A DNA stretch of 64,000 bases from contig NC_064437.1 in the NCBI RefSeq assembly GCF_023343835.1, positions 6,227,001 to 6,291,000 on the forward strand. The letters are read 5' to 3'. Positions 45,628 through 59,994 of this stretch are shown here, one piece after another; position 1 is the stretch's first letter; every line of letters begins with the position of its first letter. Below the pieces are notes generated by a model that worked only from the letters and a program-made list of their open reading frames with translations, did not search any database and was not told where the DNA came from. This stretch comes from Lagopus muta (taxonomy: Eukaryota > Chordata > Aves > Galliformes > Phasianidae). Position numbers and translations under genes: made by a program.

Positions 45628-47512
45628 CTCTCTACAGCTTACATGTGTATAATTAAACAGAATACAGCCATTCCTGTTTATTTCATATAGCTTTTTTCTA
45701 AATGTTTTTTTTCCACTCAACTTGGAAATCTTTGGAATGAACCAGGTTTTGCAATGGAATAGTACAACCTGCCTGTGTCTTTTCTCGAGATGTACCTTGT
45801 CCTGAAGCACCCCACCAAGGGAAAGTACAAAATAGTTGCATTTTGTAAGTTTACTGAATTACTGACTCCAATTTACTTTAATAAACTTTGAATTAAACTG
45901 AGGCTGGTGACAGAAGCTAAAAGCAATAAGGCTCTGCTCTGCTGTCATCTTTGTACTGAAGGATATTTTACATGAAGGATCCAATAACCATGGCAATATT
46001 TTTTTTTCCTTTGTGTTAATATGCAAGGGCCTAATAAGCTTGCTAAACATTTCTGCAGAATTATCTGCTATAGCTAATTCAGCCTAGGCAAGGCATTTGG
46101 GCCTGTGGAGGAGCTCTTAGAAGATGTCAAGCATTTTATAAATCAGATAATTTTCCTTGGTCAGTAAAAGCCATGGAGATGCAGTCTCTGGGCAGATTGC
46201 ACTCTTCAATTGAGATGTTAAAGTTTGTTTCTTTTCAGAAGCTGTATGAGTCAGCTCCAGGCAAATCTGAACATTACAGCGGAACTAAAACAAACATGAA
46301 GTGGAACCAATCCTAAATATATTTGCATCTAGATTTTGGCAGACATTGTTATGGCTTTCTGTATTTTATGTGCCTTTTTCATTTCCCTGTGAAATATTTT
46401 TTGGTAGACTGATAAGGTTTTTAAACCACTTTAAGTTGTTGACTCTTCCACTTATGCTAATGATATCTCTTGCTTCACTACTTTAATTTTGAAGAGAGAA
46501 TGACTTAAAGCTTTGCTTCTGCATTAACCCAGGCATCTGCTAGCAAGAATTTGTGCTCTTGAGATTGTGAAACAATTTAAAAGAAAAAAAAAGAAGGAAG
46601 CAACAATTTTTTTTTCTTAAAAATGTGAGGATGGACAAACATGGAGGTTTTTGAGGTGGCCAAACACTTCTGAGATTGAAACCTCATATTTAACTTCACT
46701 GTAAGCAGGGATAGAAGTGTAGCTAAAAACAAAAACCCATCCCATCCTTGTGCAGCCTTATACTATGAAAGAGAGCATAGGAGTGGATAGAATTTATATA
46801 ATGGGAATGTAGATGTTCAATCAATGTGAGTTAAGCTTAAGCTCCTCCTTGTTCAGACACCCCAACAATGGGGACAGCAAACTCAGCTCATGGAAGGTAT
46901 TAGTTTGAAGTGACACTAAACTGAGTCTAACCTTAGTGCTGGCCTGGAGCTGGTAGGTACAATTCTGTTCTTAATAATGAGTTTAAATGTATTGGAATAC
47001 TTCAAATTAACAAAGTGGTTATTGGTCCAGTGTATTAGATTGACTTTGGCAGTGAAAGCACTGCACATAACGTACGTTATTGTTAACCTTTCTTTTTAAT
47101 CACATCCTTTTCTTTTAAACTCTGGTATCCAGAAGATGGCATTGAGCTAATGCAGAGAGAATGGTTATAATGTCTCCCTGTCCTTCAAAAGAAATGTGCA
47201 TCAACCTTTTTGGTGTAGACGAGCTCTTGGTAGAGATGAGAATATTTTTCAATGGTTATGAAGATTGCATAAAGAACACTTTGATTTGGTCATCTGAGTA
47301 GGTACCTAAAATACCAAATCCACTTCTCTTGTGATGATGAAGTGGTTTCACACTTGGTGGTGTGTTTTCCTTACAGCTTTTCAAGGGCGAGGTTAATTAA
47401 GAGAGCCATGTGTTCAGGTACTCTGCGAGGAATTCTATTTATTCTTCCTTCACCTTTTAGAAATATATTTACACAACTATTGAAATGGAAATAATGGATA
47501 TACTATTGGTTG

Positions 47513-47532
47513 TTTTTTTTTTTTTTTTTTTT
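47513..47532 (+). repeat. poly(T) run, 20 bases
   Basis: An uninterrupted thymine run with no associated retroelement body recognised. Confidence 0.95.
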
Positions 47533-50525
47533 AAGACAAAAAACCTCTCCAAACTATATATAATAGTTAAATAATTTATCATCAGTTATTCTTTTTTTTA
47601 TGTTCCAAGACAGAAGAAATGCAGTTTTAGATCGGCTCATCAGTCTTGCAAGCATTAGATGCACAGCGTATGTATTTGATGAGTAGCCATGTTTGGCAAT
47701 TGGCACTGCTTGTATGAGTAAAGTTATTAGTGCTTGCCTACTTGCAGGCTAAGAAAAACATAGAAGTGTGGTGTATTTATAACAAGGTCATTCTGGAGAT
47801 TCCTGGTTAATGTGGAAAGAAGTTATTTCTCTAAAAAATAGAGCAGACAGGAGCAAGGATGTTTAACAACTACAGATAATCAATGACAAAGTTTTAAGCA
47901 AATATTTTGATATAATCCTGCCACTAGAAGTAGCTGAGCTGTTAACTAGAGGTGTTTAAATGAAAGAATAAATGAATATGAGTTGCAGCCCCAAGTTCTG
48001 CATAGTTACAACAAACCTTTGCATAAGGACTGAGATATACTTGCCTAAATACTTAGAGTTTGCTGTCAAAGAAGCTCCAGAAATTTGAGCTTTTACTGCA
48101 CTGTTCTCAAGATTCCTTTTGTGATTAGAGCTGTCAGTGCAGAGCCCGTATTGTTCACCACTGAATACCTGCTAGGGGATGGTAAACGCACACGTACAGT
48201 AAGAGTAATAGTGAAACCTCAGGGGTGCTTGATCTAGCTCTGTGTGGAGGAATATTAAAATACCTTTGCTATGAGTCTCTCTAATTATAACACGATACAG
48301 TTTCTTGCCATTAACAAGGGCATCCCTGAATAAAACTATTGCAAGCATGTACAGCATGATCTTCATCACAAGCCTTTTTATACTGGTGCTATAATATCGC
48401 CAGCCAAGGCTAAATGTAGGTTACTAGTTTGCAATATAGATTCCTTTATGCTGCTAGAAAAGTACAGAAAAGCTGATATAAATGATAATACAAGTCTAAT
48501 GTATTTTGTTCTCTTATATCAAGGAAGCTTTCTGTGCAGTAGAAGAAGTTCTTTATGGACATGAAAGCTTTAATAATAAAAATCACTCTATTTTGGTGGA
48601 AATTTATTACTTTTTGACATGTTAATTATATCCTGCCCCATAAAGTGATGATTGGTAGTGTCAAGATTCCTAATCTGTATCCATAAAATACATTTTCCTG
48701 TTATTTTTTTTTTCCTTCACTTTCATTTTTGTGTAATATTCACTCATGTAGTCAGACATCAAACTGCAGAGAGGGGCGTCCCGTCCAGCCTTCCCTCTGC
48801 AAGAGGTGACAATACAGTGGAAACCTTAAGAAATGGCTCAGCCTCCAAAAGATTTAAGGGGAGCAGACTGAAACGGTGCCCTGTCCTTGTTTTGGTGGTG
48901 CGGAGGATAAGATGTACTGTACAGAGTCATAAGGAATTTTGTTTAAGTGTTAGTGTTATTAGGTGCTAGTTCAACCGTGTCTGGTGCTCTGCTTTATGCC
49001 CCAGTGAAAAGTCCTTTACATCCATGAGAATGCTTTTCAGAACAAGGGCAGAACAATAAAAATGAGCCTATTAGTTTCTAAGAGGCCTTATTCCCACGCA
49101 ATTAAAGATTTTAAAAGAATTTGGCTTGTTCCTGTGGAAAACTGTTCTACTGAAGTTTTGCAGATCAAATGTACCGGTCTACAGCTGTACAAATTCTCTT
49201 TCACAGAGCATGAATGCTGCAATTTGCTAATGTACGTTTTGCTTTTCATAATATTCACAAAATCAGTTTACGGTTCAGAACATTCACAAAGCTGCCATTT
49301 TTAAACTTCTGAATACATAGCATGATTTTTTCCCACTTTTTAACAGGGTTTTGCTTTTTTTTTTTTTTTTTTTAATAAGGTGTCTTACACAAACAGAACA
49401 CTCAAATCTAGCAGAAGTTTGAAGGAATGAGCTTGAGCTCCCTGGACAGAATGCCACTCTTTTCTTACTTAAGTTCAGTGTTTCTGGTCATCCACAAAGC
49501 TGCATTTACTTGACTTTATATCCTCTTGGTTAGTGCATGTTCTAATAAGCTTAGTAGGGTGAGTGAGGGATAGTACTGTTAATATCCTGGTCGTGAGAAA
49601 ACATTTCTAACGTCTTCCCTAATTACTTGACCACTGGATAAAAAGAGTGTGGTGGTCTTCGCATGGAACAAGAGTTACATCCTACTTTTCTTTCTTTCAT
49701 CGATTATGATTTACTAACAGAAATTTCAAGTGTACATAACCCTGTACCATGCTGTGCAAATAGCTGCAATGGAGGGAGAATTCTCTTGTGAAAACCTCGG
49801 TTAAATATTCTCTGTAAACAGGAGAGGATGAGCAGTGCCACTCAGCTAATGCCTAGGGAAAGATGGTGGAGAGTTTTGCCCTTACTGTTGCTAAAAGCAA
49901 TAAATAACTGTTGCGCAGCCTCAGTTCATTTCTGTAGGTGCTTTGAAGCAGATGATTAAGAGGAATGCGAGTGAGTCAGAGGACAGAGTTCCAAAGCAAA
50001 GTGCTGCAATACCAGCTGCTCGGATGCCCCATTGCAGGAATTAGTGTATTGTTTTAAAGATGCCAGGGCTTGGATGCATTTCTTTGAAACGCACGCTTGA
50101 ACTGTTGTTTACTAAAGTGTTGCCAAGGCATTAAGCATTGGGGATATTGTTATGGAGGGGAAAAACACACTGCCACAGATGCAGCGTGGTTTTTTATTTT
50201 ATTTTATTTTGTCTGTCTGTATTGACTCAGCACCATGGCAGCTGTTCTCTTTTCAAATAGCTATGTTTTCCTGAGGCATAGTCTATACTTGTTTCTGGAA
50301 GTTATAGAGGAAGGGGAGCAAGTGAAGGACTCCAGATGAATTTCTGCATGCAACCATTCTCATTCTGTTCAGGAGTAAATTTTACATCCATGCACGTTTT
50401 GCAGATGGCCTGGAAAGCAACAGATGCTTTAAGACTTAGCAGTATTCTGAAAGGATGGAGTTGCGTGTACCTTTAACTGTGTGCGTGGCTCAGGCCTTGA
50501 GGTAGTGTGTGCAAAGGGGAAGTGT

Positions 50526-50620
50526 GCCCATTTTACAGGTGGGGAATAGAGAGGTGGCCTTTGAGTGCTTTGCCCAGCATTTCAGAAAGTCTGTGACTAA
50601 GCTAAGGATAAACTCAGCCT
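50526..50620 (-). mobile_element. ancient MIR-like SINE remnant
   Basis: CCCATTTTACAGGTGGGGAA is the reverse complement of the well-known MIR segment ending in CTGTAAAATGGG. It is followed at the expected spacing by GAGAGG and a TTTGCCCAGCA segment like the MIR CTTGGGCAA region. The copy is highly diverged, as expected for a SINE active before the bird-mammal split. The boundaries are approximate. Confidence 0.6.
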
Positions 50621-53600
50621 TGCCATTAACAAGAAATTGCCAGGGAGTGCTTTTGGGGTGAGATCTGCATTATTCCTTTTCTAAGCCAGAGGCCATCTGA
50701 GTAAGGTTTGTTAGGTCTGCTGTAGTGATTTGCAATCTCACTCGGCTCTCTGCTCCTGTCTTCCAAAATGTACTGCTTTTCTCACTGAGGCAAAATAACA
50801 CAGATCTTGTTGCAAACTCATAGGGAAAGCTCTTAATGCTAGGAAAAGAGCTCCTTGTCTGCATAGTGCATGCTCCAGAGAGAACATTTAGTATCTGATT
50901 AAGGATTACTTTCTTACAATAGATTATTTTTCCCCCTATTTGTCATTTGTTTTGCTGTTCATGGCTTTTCCTCACATACCATTTCTCTTTCCCACACAGT
51001 ACTGAGCTTTCTGTTTGAAAGTCAGGAGGAATGCTATATAGCCTCTCTTTAGGTGATTTGTATTCAGTACATCCTCCCTCTGTGTCCTGTTACATGCAGC
51101 CTGAGACACTTGTCACAAGCCACCCAACAGATTAAGAGAGAAAACTTTGAGTTGCTCAGAATTTCCTAACCATATGCTTGGCCTTAATGGATGTGTTAAG
51201 TATCAGGTGATTCAAATTGAAAAGCTCAGCAGCTTTATAATCTCCTGGCCTCTACAGTCACTCCAGCTACTGATGCCAGAAGCAGAAGCTCTAAGACAGG
51301 CTCACTGTCATGAGCACTGTACACCTTATCCCTGCTGCTTTAGGAGCAAAGATCCAGAAAGAAAAGCTCTCATTCATTTCTTTCCTGTCATGGAGTAAGT
51401 ACCTGAAAATAATTATACCCCTTTACTGGAAACATTTGGCATCGGTGCTGTGGCTCCACCATTAACATTTTCTACAGTTTCTTTCCAGACTGCCAGTTCT
51501 TTTTTATTACTGTCTTGTTAGTGTGATGAAATGATGACAGTCTTCTATCCTTGCTGTGGATGCAGCCAAATGGCATAAGAACGTTTGTCTACAAAAGTAA
51601 CTGAATAAAAGATTGAAATGGCCAATTAATAACAGCATCTGCCTCGTATTATCTGTAGAGACTGGCCATGTGTGGCCCACAGTCTCTCAGGATTTTGTAC
51701 GCTGCATCTGAGGAGATATGATTCTGTTTTAACTAAATCCAAGTACAGTTCTCCAAAATATGACTTATTCTTTAAGGCCTCCCACTTAATCTCTTTCCAA
51801 AATTTCAAGCAGTTCTGCTGTTTGGATACCAAGTCTTTGGCAAAACAGTCTGTGTTTAATGGGCCTCTGAACAGAGGACAATCTATGTAACTGAGGGCTG
51901 ATCTTAAGCCATATTTGCTTATTGCCATCACAGAAACACGCAAGTACCCTGGAACTTTGAAAGAGCCTGTCTTGCACAATGCAGGTCTGGATCTTACCTT
52001 CTACAGCAGCTGGCCTTTTATCGGTATAGTGTTCTTACCCATAAATTCCAAGTTGTTCTTGACTTTGAAAAGGTTGGTGCCTACTTTGTCTTGGACTTCA
52101 TTCTCTTTGAACTAAGCACAAATGACTGAACATCTCTTAGAATGGCCGCATGTCTCTGCATTAGCTGACTCAAACAAATGTGATGCTATTTAATAACTGT
52201 CAGGAAACAAAATGTCATTTTTCCACCTGAAATGACTACTTGTGTGTCTTTTGCCCTTCAGTGGCTTACTCGCTTTCCTGATCAAAAGCTTGTTGAACTA
52301 GAATATGAAAGCACCTGTGGTGTCCCTTTTTTGCTGCTATCAATTCAGTGTTGTCTGGCTCTTTATTCTTGCTCTAACACAGATATTTATATTAAAAAAG
52401 AACAACACCCATAAGCCTACAAAAGATGTGTAACTTGCTTTATACTGCTCAGCTTTTGTCTATCCTCTATTGTTTTTCTTTATCTTCCCTCATGTTCTAG
52501 ATTTGTCCAATTTAAACTGCGTGCCCTTAGGGCAGGACACGTCTTGGTGTGCATTAATTAATGTTTGAACCTTTCTATTCACTGCAGCATGTCAAGCACA
52601 TTCTCTACTGGCTGGTTGAGACCTGATGAGCAGTAGGAAGGTTATAAAGCACTGTTTGAAATGGGTCTCTGTGTAGTCATTAAAGTGCATTGTCTGTCTA
52701 TCTGCCTATCTCCTTTCTTACTGTTTTTTCCTTCAGTTCTCCTTGACCCAAAATTACACTCTCATTTTCCATCAATCTACTCTCCTCTTTACCTGGTCAA
52801 CTTTCTAATTTAATTCTGCAACAAAACATTCAGTAGAACAGAGGCACGATTATGCTTTCCTTTGGAATCAGGTCTACTACTCTAAGGGCAACATCTCCAT
52901 CTTTACGTGTTTGTGGACAGATGGAAAGAGAGATGGAATTTTGTGCTAGCTTCTTATTCACACTAGTTTTCTACAGTGACCTCTTCTATCCTGCAGATCC
53001 TCTCTTTATAGGATTTCTTTGGAAAAAGGTGTTGTATTGAGACTGCTAGACATGTTACGTTCCTGTTGTTGGTGCTACAGAAATGGGCCTGGGATGATAC
53101 TTTCCTGCACCTCTGTTTGCTGGAGCTTTCTTCCTCTCCGGCATTTATTTTACATCTTCCTCTGAATGTGTTTTTTTGGTTATTCTGTTAGTATTTTCCA
53201 GTCATCCCAAACTCAGCTGCATTCCTATAGTTTCCTTTTGTACTTTCCCACTTTCCTGTATAAATCTTAAGAATGTGTTTAAAATTTTGAAAACTGCTGC
53301 AGTGAAAAATATTTTTCTATCTTGAAGGCATCTTTGAAAGACTACCTGAAAGTAAGTATCCGGTAAAACTGTAACAATAACTGCACTATGCAAAGTAACT
53401 GTGTGTTTTGATTTGTGAAGAACAAAGAATCACGTAGGAGATGCCCAGTATAAATAAAACCTCTGGACTTTATGTGGGAAGTTGTCTCATATCTGCATGC
53501 TAAATAGGCTTCACTTGATTCATATCTGCAAACACCCTCACGTAACTGTCTGCTTCTCTAACGTACTACAGTCAGTCCTCTAAGAAACATTCTAAAAGCA

Positions 53601-56097
53601 GAATTGCCCCCTGGCCTTATGGGTGCCTATTTTTCCCCAGGTTGGCATTCACTAAGCTGCTTGTGGGGTAATGCCATTCTACTGCTACCAAGCTTTTTGA
53701 TGTTCCTGTTCGAGCTCTTAAACCAGGTTTCTGAAATGCAACAGGAAAATATGTGTCTTTTGAATAGAATGCAATTTCCCTGCATCTGAAAGGATAAGAG
53801 GAGAGAGCCAAGTTAAAGGACAGTATTGTGGCTGCTTTGAGCAGGTATGAATGAATACAGAGTGAGGGTAAGAAGGTTATTATATTTGCTAAGATGTGGT
53901 CACCTGAAGTGGCTGGCTTTGCCTGAGCACAGAACTGTGAGGGAATAGATGCTTGGTGAATGATCTACACAAGGGATGGGAGCAGCAGATCTGTTTCAGG
54001 CTCTTCAGCCTGAAATCTCAGTTTGTTTCCTGGAGCACTTCAGCCTCACTCCTCTCCTCCCCACATTCCCTGGTTCCTCAGCATCATGTGCGTTCTGTGG
54101 GGAGCCTGAGTGCCCAGCTTGTCATGGAAGCTCCTGGTCAGCAGCTTCGAGGGTCAGAAATACAATGCTGAGTGAGAGCTGGGTCACTGCTGAGAAAAGG
54201 GTGAGGATAAAGATGCTCATTGAGCTTCTCACCAGGTGTGCAAAATCCTTTGGGAATCTTCAGCATAAAACATGCGGATGCCAAGAGCTGTTGTGTCTTT
54301 TATGTTCACAACATTGTTGATGCCTGGTAGGTACATTTCCTTACTCCTCTGCTCGACATTTTCTTGCAGACATTGATGAACTGCTAAATGTCAGAGAATG
54401 GGTTTATTTCTGTTAATTTTTACAGAATTCCCTCTTCTGTCATCATCTGAGAATGAAATCTAGCCGTTACTTTTTATGGGAATAGCGATAAATTGAGTCT
54501 TTTAAAATTCGAGCCAGTAGATGTCAGCAGTTCCTTTTCAAACAGCCCTGGGAATGCAGCAGTAAATGAACTGACTTGTTCACATCCAAACTTATGCGAT
54601 ATAAAATATTTGCCCCCCAAACCAGGAGCTGGATAAAATATAGACAGCAGATGAGCACAAACAGCCTCCTCCTAGCTGCTTGTGAAAGTGGCACTAAGAA
54701 TGCAGAGAAATTCTTGGCAGCTATGAAATATTAAATATACTCTGTTTTGAAGATTACATATAAAGATAATCTTTGACGAGGCCATTGCATGACACACCTC
54801 TATGAATGTTAAAACTCTGGCATATTTTTTTTTTAAATGTGAGGGCTGTGCTCTTACATGGTTATTTTTTAGCACAAGATGTGCAGCACCTGCCGTGTGT
54901 CACAGCTGATGGATAAGGTGGCAGGTGTTGGCCTGCAGTTGGTTATATATTTTGTTTGTACCTAAATTAGAAGAATATGAGTTGTTGTTTTTTAATGACA
55001 ACATTTTAAAATTTGATATTTCTATTTTTTTTAGGAGAGTGGAGATTTTTATGGAATGGTGCTTTTCTGTTCCTCTGTAAATCAAGATCGGTTTCTCCAA
55101 AATTGATAGCCATTGTAAAAGCAGCACAGGGGAATAAAGATAAAGCAGATAATGCCCTTGTTGCTAGCTTTTGGCCTGTGTTGTTAGCTGTGCTTAAATT
55201 AACATCCTTATCCTGGTCCATTCCTTTGACCTTGAGCCAATATCAGAAGGGTTTGCGAAGCTTTCTGAAGCGGTTTCGTTTCTTTTCGCTTCTGAGTCAG
55301 CAGGGGGAGCTCGCACCCATTTGGTTCAATTAGTCAAATATTGGTTATTAAAGATGCTCTAAACTAGGCCATTTTATTTACACACGCACACCCACCCACA
55401 CACCTCCTTGTATCTCTGTATATGGAATTCGCAGAGCTTGTAATCTACACCTTAGCAGACTGTTTAAAAAGTCTCATTACCATATTTACCATATCCTCAT
55501 CATAGATACCAGTTCTTATTAAAAAAGAGGGATCAGATGAACAAATGTTTAAAAACAGCCCTATAAAACGAATTTCTTTTATTATCTCAAGGTGGGTGGA
55601 GGGCAAGAAGGTTTCCCTACAGCTCTCCAGGAGCTGATGCTCAGCTGAAGAAATGCTGTGAGCTGTGAGTGAGCCTGGATCTCCAAGGCAGCTGGATGCT
55701 TTGGCAGCAGTCATTAAGAAAGGAGTTAAAACTAGGCTGTTGTCAGTTCTTTAACATGAGAAGAGTAAAAGCAACATTTTCTTCCCTTAAATTTATTGGG
55801 AAAAGACACAGTCTGATTCATCTGACTGCCTTTGTGCAAAGCTGCTTCATTTTTATGCTGTGTGAATAAAAAGTAGACTTTTACTGTATGTTCACAATAT
55901 TTTCAAGAATATCATTTGGATATGTTAGTGCAAGTCAGAGAGTCTGTGCAAGTTCTTTCCTACTGCAGCTTTGTGCTAAATTCTGTCACTTTATTAAATT
56001 ATGCGTATACTCCTGATATTTAGAGGAGTAGAATTATTATATGTAAGAGAAATACGATTTTAAGTACAGATCGTGAGAAATTTCAGTGAGCTAAAGA
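50621..56097. other. intergenic DNA, no gene seen
   Basis: About 5.5 kb without recognisable genes; short frames only. CTCF-like sites occur at 54514-54528 and 55297-55309. Confidence 0.5.
54514..54528 (+). promoter_or_regulatory. CTCF-like site
   Basis: CCAGTAGATGTCAGC matches the CTCF consensus CCASYAGRKGGCRSY at 14 of 15 positions. It stands in AT-rich intergenic DNA, about 22.6 kb from the same-orientation candidate at 31870. Confidence 0.42.
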
Positions 56098-56190
56098 AAT
56101 AATAATAATTCTTGGTGGCAGGGGACAGTGAAGTGATTTGCCCAAGGTCACAGAGCAGTAAGACAACAGGGCTGGGAATAGACATCCTAT
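56098..56190 (-). mobile_element. ancient MIR-like SINE remnant
   Basis: AGTGATTTGCCCAAGGTCAC, then AGAGCAGTAAGACAACAGGG and CTGGGAATAGA, reads on the minus strand as the MIR core (a TCCCAGC segment, then CTGTGACCTTGGGCAA, then CACTTCACTGTCCC). This is the clearest of three such relics in the window. Boundaries are approximate because both ends decay into unique sequence. Confidence 0.72.
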
Positions 56191-59100
56191 CTCCTCCAGT
56201 TTCTGTGTGATGCCATGTCTGTACCTTGGGCAAGCAGAGAGATTTTCTATTTTCTGATGGCCTTTAAGTTTTCAGATGTTCATTAAGGTATCGTATTATT
56301 TCCCCAGATACTTTTTCATTGTAACTGAGAATGTTTTAACTTGTTGATTGTATTGATTTTTGATGTGGAAATAGCAGACTGCTCCATTTCAAACTAAATT
56401 TCAAGGCCATGACAATTGTTAGAAGGGAAAAGCCACTTAGCTCAACACTCTAGTTCCTTTTATTTTTCTTGCTCCGGCATAGAAAGAGCCTGAGAGGTCC
56501 TATCCCTATCTTCTCTATCCTGGGTGGAATCCCAATTACTTCAGGTGCTGGAAGAACTAGGAGGAAAAAGCGAACGTAATCTTTGGTATAAGCAGATATG
56601 TAGCTGGCTGTGCTTGTGCTAGCGATACCTGAGAACACAGCAAGCACATTCAGCCTCCACATTCAGCAATGTTTTGGCAGGTGCTGCTGCACCACTTTGA
56701 AGTCCTCTCTGAATCAGTGACAAATGGTGACTGTCCCTCTGATGGTCCTTTTGGTACCGAGCTACAGCAGCTATAAATGCTTTGCGTTTTTCTCAACTCT
56801 CAATGCATTTCTGCATCCTCTATCACCACCTACATTTCTGTGTTATTATTTTTATTTCTTATTTATTGTTGTTGCATTTTTTATTCTGAAATTGTAGTCC
56901 TAAATTAGGATTTGGACTTTCAGGAATTGTCCTTAAATCCTTTCCTACAGTATGTTGCATAATTCTCCCATTTAATATGGATTTCTTGTTTGGGTCAGTT
57001 GCCCCTAGTCCTATTTTCTCACAGTCATCTACATTTGACGTACATTTCCCTTTACAGGCCCAGTCATCTCCCTCAAGTAAGTCATTCCCTGATCATGACA
57101 GGCACGAGCCAACACTCTGCGACAACGTTCTCATTGTTTGCAGTGAATTTGGAGCCTGATGCTAAGGATGAAAGCCTTTGTCAGCTGTACAGGTTAGTGA
57201 GCAGCTTTCATGCAGACCTTGGGTTCCTGGGTGGAGGGGGAGAAAACACTTGGTGCTGCCATCCTGGTGCATTTCTGTATCACTGCTCACACTCTGCTGT
57301 GGAAGCTGCAGTGTTTTTATTTAATTACATTTTTTTTTTCTTTTGAAGCTTTTGCAGTAGCCTTTCCACCCACCCCTTTCCTGAATCCACAGGAGGATTC
57401 ACTGGTGTAAACGCAGAGCTTTGCTCTGTGTGTTTGCAGGTTACCCCAAATAGCAGCGCTATTGCTGCTCTGCTGCGCTTCTGGAGCTCTCAGCCTGCGG
57501 AGGGCAGTGTTTTTCAGCTATAAATTTGGTCCAGATCTAAAATGTAGGAGTCTGTGGCAAGTGCATAACTGGCTCCAGATCTGCCGATCTCCAGCTGCTT
57601 CCATTGAACCTGTGAGGATGGAGAGGGTTTTATTTTATGATTGTAGAGCAGAGTGAAGGAGTGTGGCAGGTGAAGGAGCAACTGTAGCTAGCATAGGCAT
57701 ATATATATGCCATACATATGCCTATATATTCTTTTTATTTCTTTTTTTAATGTGTGTAATTTCAATACATTGCTATGGCATTTAAAATGCAGAATTAGGG
57801 GAAAAATGGAAAAAAGTGGTAGTGGTGAGGACTTGAGGACTGTACCATTTACACTCCCCCTCCTTCCCAATACCCATCATCAAATTGTTAAACCACTGAG
57901 TCGCTGGCAGCTGCGATGTGGCAAAATGATGCTGTTTAGGGTAACTCTCTCTTTGGCACAGGATTGAACGGTATTGGGGAAGACATGAAATTAAAAAGAG
58001 CTCGTTTAAAATTGACTGCTGATTACTCACTTCCATAAATACGTTGGAACACAAGAAATTTATTGCTCTTGGACATATTTGCAAGCTGCTTTTTGGAAAT
58101 GGACACAAATACACTCTGAGTAATTCACTTTTGCTTCTTGATTGGCAGGCAATCTCTCTATGGTTCTACTGAAAAACAAGGCTAGATTTTTCAGTAGGAT
58201 GGATGTCAGAGCTTTGTTTTCATTCCTTCTATAGTGGTTTAAGAAAATTTGAAAATACAAGAGAACTAAAGAGAGATTTGCTCTACTGTAAAATGCAAAA
58301 CTGTAGTACTTTTCAACAAATGAGGAGTGTAGAAGATGGTGGTTTGGATGCTGACTGAGCAGACTGAATTTTCATAAGCAATCTGAGTGAGAAAACTGTA
58401 GCAATACAGACTAAAATAGTCTAGATAAAATTCCTTCTTGACTATTAAGCGGAAGAAGTAGATGTCTATAAACAAAGACGTAACATTTGAAATCCTTTTA
58501 TAGAAGTTCTGAACAGAGACGAAGATCTGAGCAAGACGGACAAACAACAGAACCACAGGGAAAGAAGTCTGGAGGGTTTTTTTTTTCCTTCCCTAAAAGT
58601 GATGCCATTTTTTCGAATGTACCAACAAAAAATTGACCACAAGCAGGAAATGAAAGAAGTTATCTCTGAATAGTGTGTATAAAATACTCTAAAATAAAAG
58701 AAGCTAACAGAAACCAAATTAAAGAGTGATGTGAAGCCTTCTGCTATCACACAAGGCATCATCTAAAAGCAAAGCCTCACACAGGTCTATAATAGACCAC
58801 ACTGTAGTCTGAAAATTCTTTTTTAATTGCCTCCAGAGCAGAAAAGAAAGCCCAAATTGATGCTTTCCCACTGCCGTATCTACTTTGTAATTACATGGGA
58901 TAGCTAAAATCCTTTCTTTTCTTTCTTTTTTTTTTTTTTTTAAATTATGCACTGAATTTCTTTTGTGCTTATATAAAATTGTATAAAAATTATTAAAATC
59001 TGAATGGTAATTTGTATTAGGCTTGGAAATTAGGTATGATCTCTATAGGGTGCATACATAGCTGTACATAGCTAGTATGGATCTGTAAATGAGGGCAAAG

Positions 59101-59994
59101 ATGTCTGAGTGCTAAGGACAAAGTCATGTAAGTCGTGCAGGCAGTGACAGAACTGGAAACAGAACAAGTGGAGCTGCATGCTCAGTCTTTTTGCACTTGG
59201 AACAAACTGTTCCACTTACAGGCAGGGGAGGAGGCTGCTACTGAAGTCAGTGCTTACTGGAAGTTATAGGCAATGAGTGCAACTCTGCTAATAACAGAAA
59301 GAGTTGGTGTTTTACCTATTCCATGTGTGAAGAGGTTGCATTTAGAAAGCTCTCTCTCTGATTTCATCCATGTTTCTCTGCTCTGAGGGAAAGTAAAGGT
59401 GGGAATGATATGTCCAATAGCTGCCATGAGCCTGAAAGAAAATTCATTTATTCAGTGCAGCAGGTACTTTTTCAGAGCTCTGTTAAAATACAGAAGTAGA
59501 GAAAGATACATTTCTACCAGATTTCAGGGACATCATCTGATATTTATTAATGACTTAAAAATTTGCTTCTTCCTTGATGTGATTTAAAGTGTTTGTGCAA
59601 TTGAAGTTTTAAAATTTGTTTTAAATCTTCTGCAAATTATGACTCCAACAGCAAATTTGTTTTCCATTTGACCTGTAATGTCAGATATCATTGCACTGAG
59701 TCATGCGCTGCATCCAAGCAAGAAGACAAATTCTGGCTCCTTATTTTTCATTGACATTGTTTAAATGCAATAATTTTCAGCAGCTCGGTGATGCTGTTTG
59801 TAATACTGAATGATATTTGAAAGATAACTCAGCTCAGTATCTCACATCCTGTTAGATCCCATGCGAATCAAAACAGTTTCACACTGCAGTCAAAAGAAAT
59901 GTAAAAGTAATGTGATGCACTATACAAAAACTGAAGAGAAGACACAATTTTCTTCAGCCCTGTGGTGAAAATGTTATTGAATAGGCATGAGAGT
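56191..59994. other. intergenic DNA, no gene seen
   Basis: About 3.8 kb, short frames only, with a T run at 58927-58943 and the TA-rich palindrome at 57693-57725. No gene was recognised. Confidence 0.5.
57693..57725. repeat. nested TA-rich inverted repeats
   Basis: A perfect 16-base palindrome GGCATATATATATGCC (57696-57711) overlaps a 10-base inverted repeat (ATAGGCATAT at 57693-57702 against ATATGCCTAT at 57716-57725), so two alternative hairpins are possible. Confidence 0.85.

Larger units (their letters stand above)
43741..50525. other. intergenic DNA, no gene seen
   Basis: About 6.8 kb without recognisable genes. It contains a TA/TG microsatellite (45573-45627) and T runs at 47513-47532 and 49357-49373. 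Confidence 0.5.

Noticed and set aside
50496..50510. TTGAGGTAGTGTGTG resembling a let-7 seed
   Set aside because: It matches the seed and little more, and no complementary arm is seen within hairpin distance.
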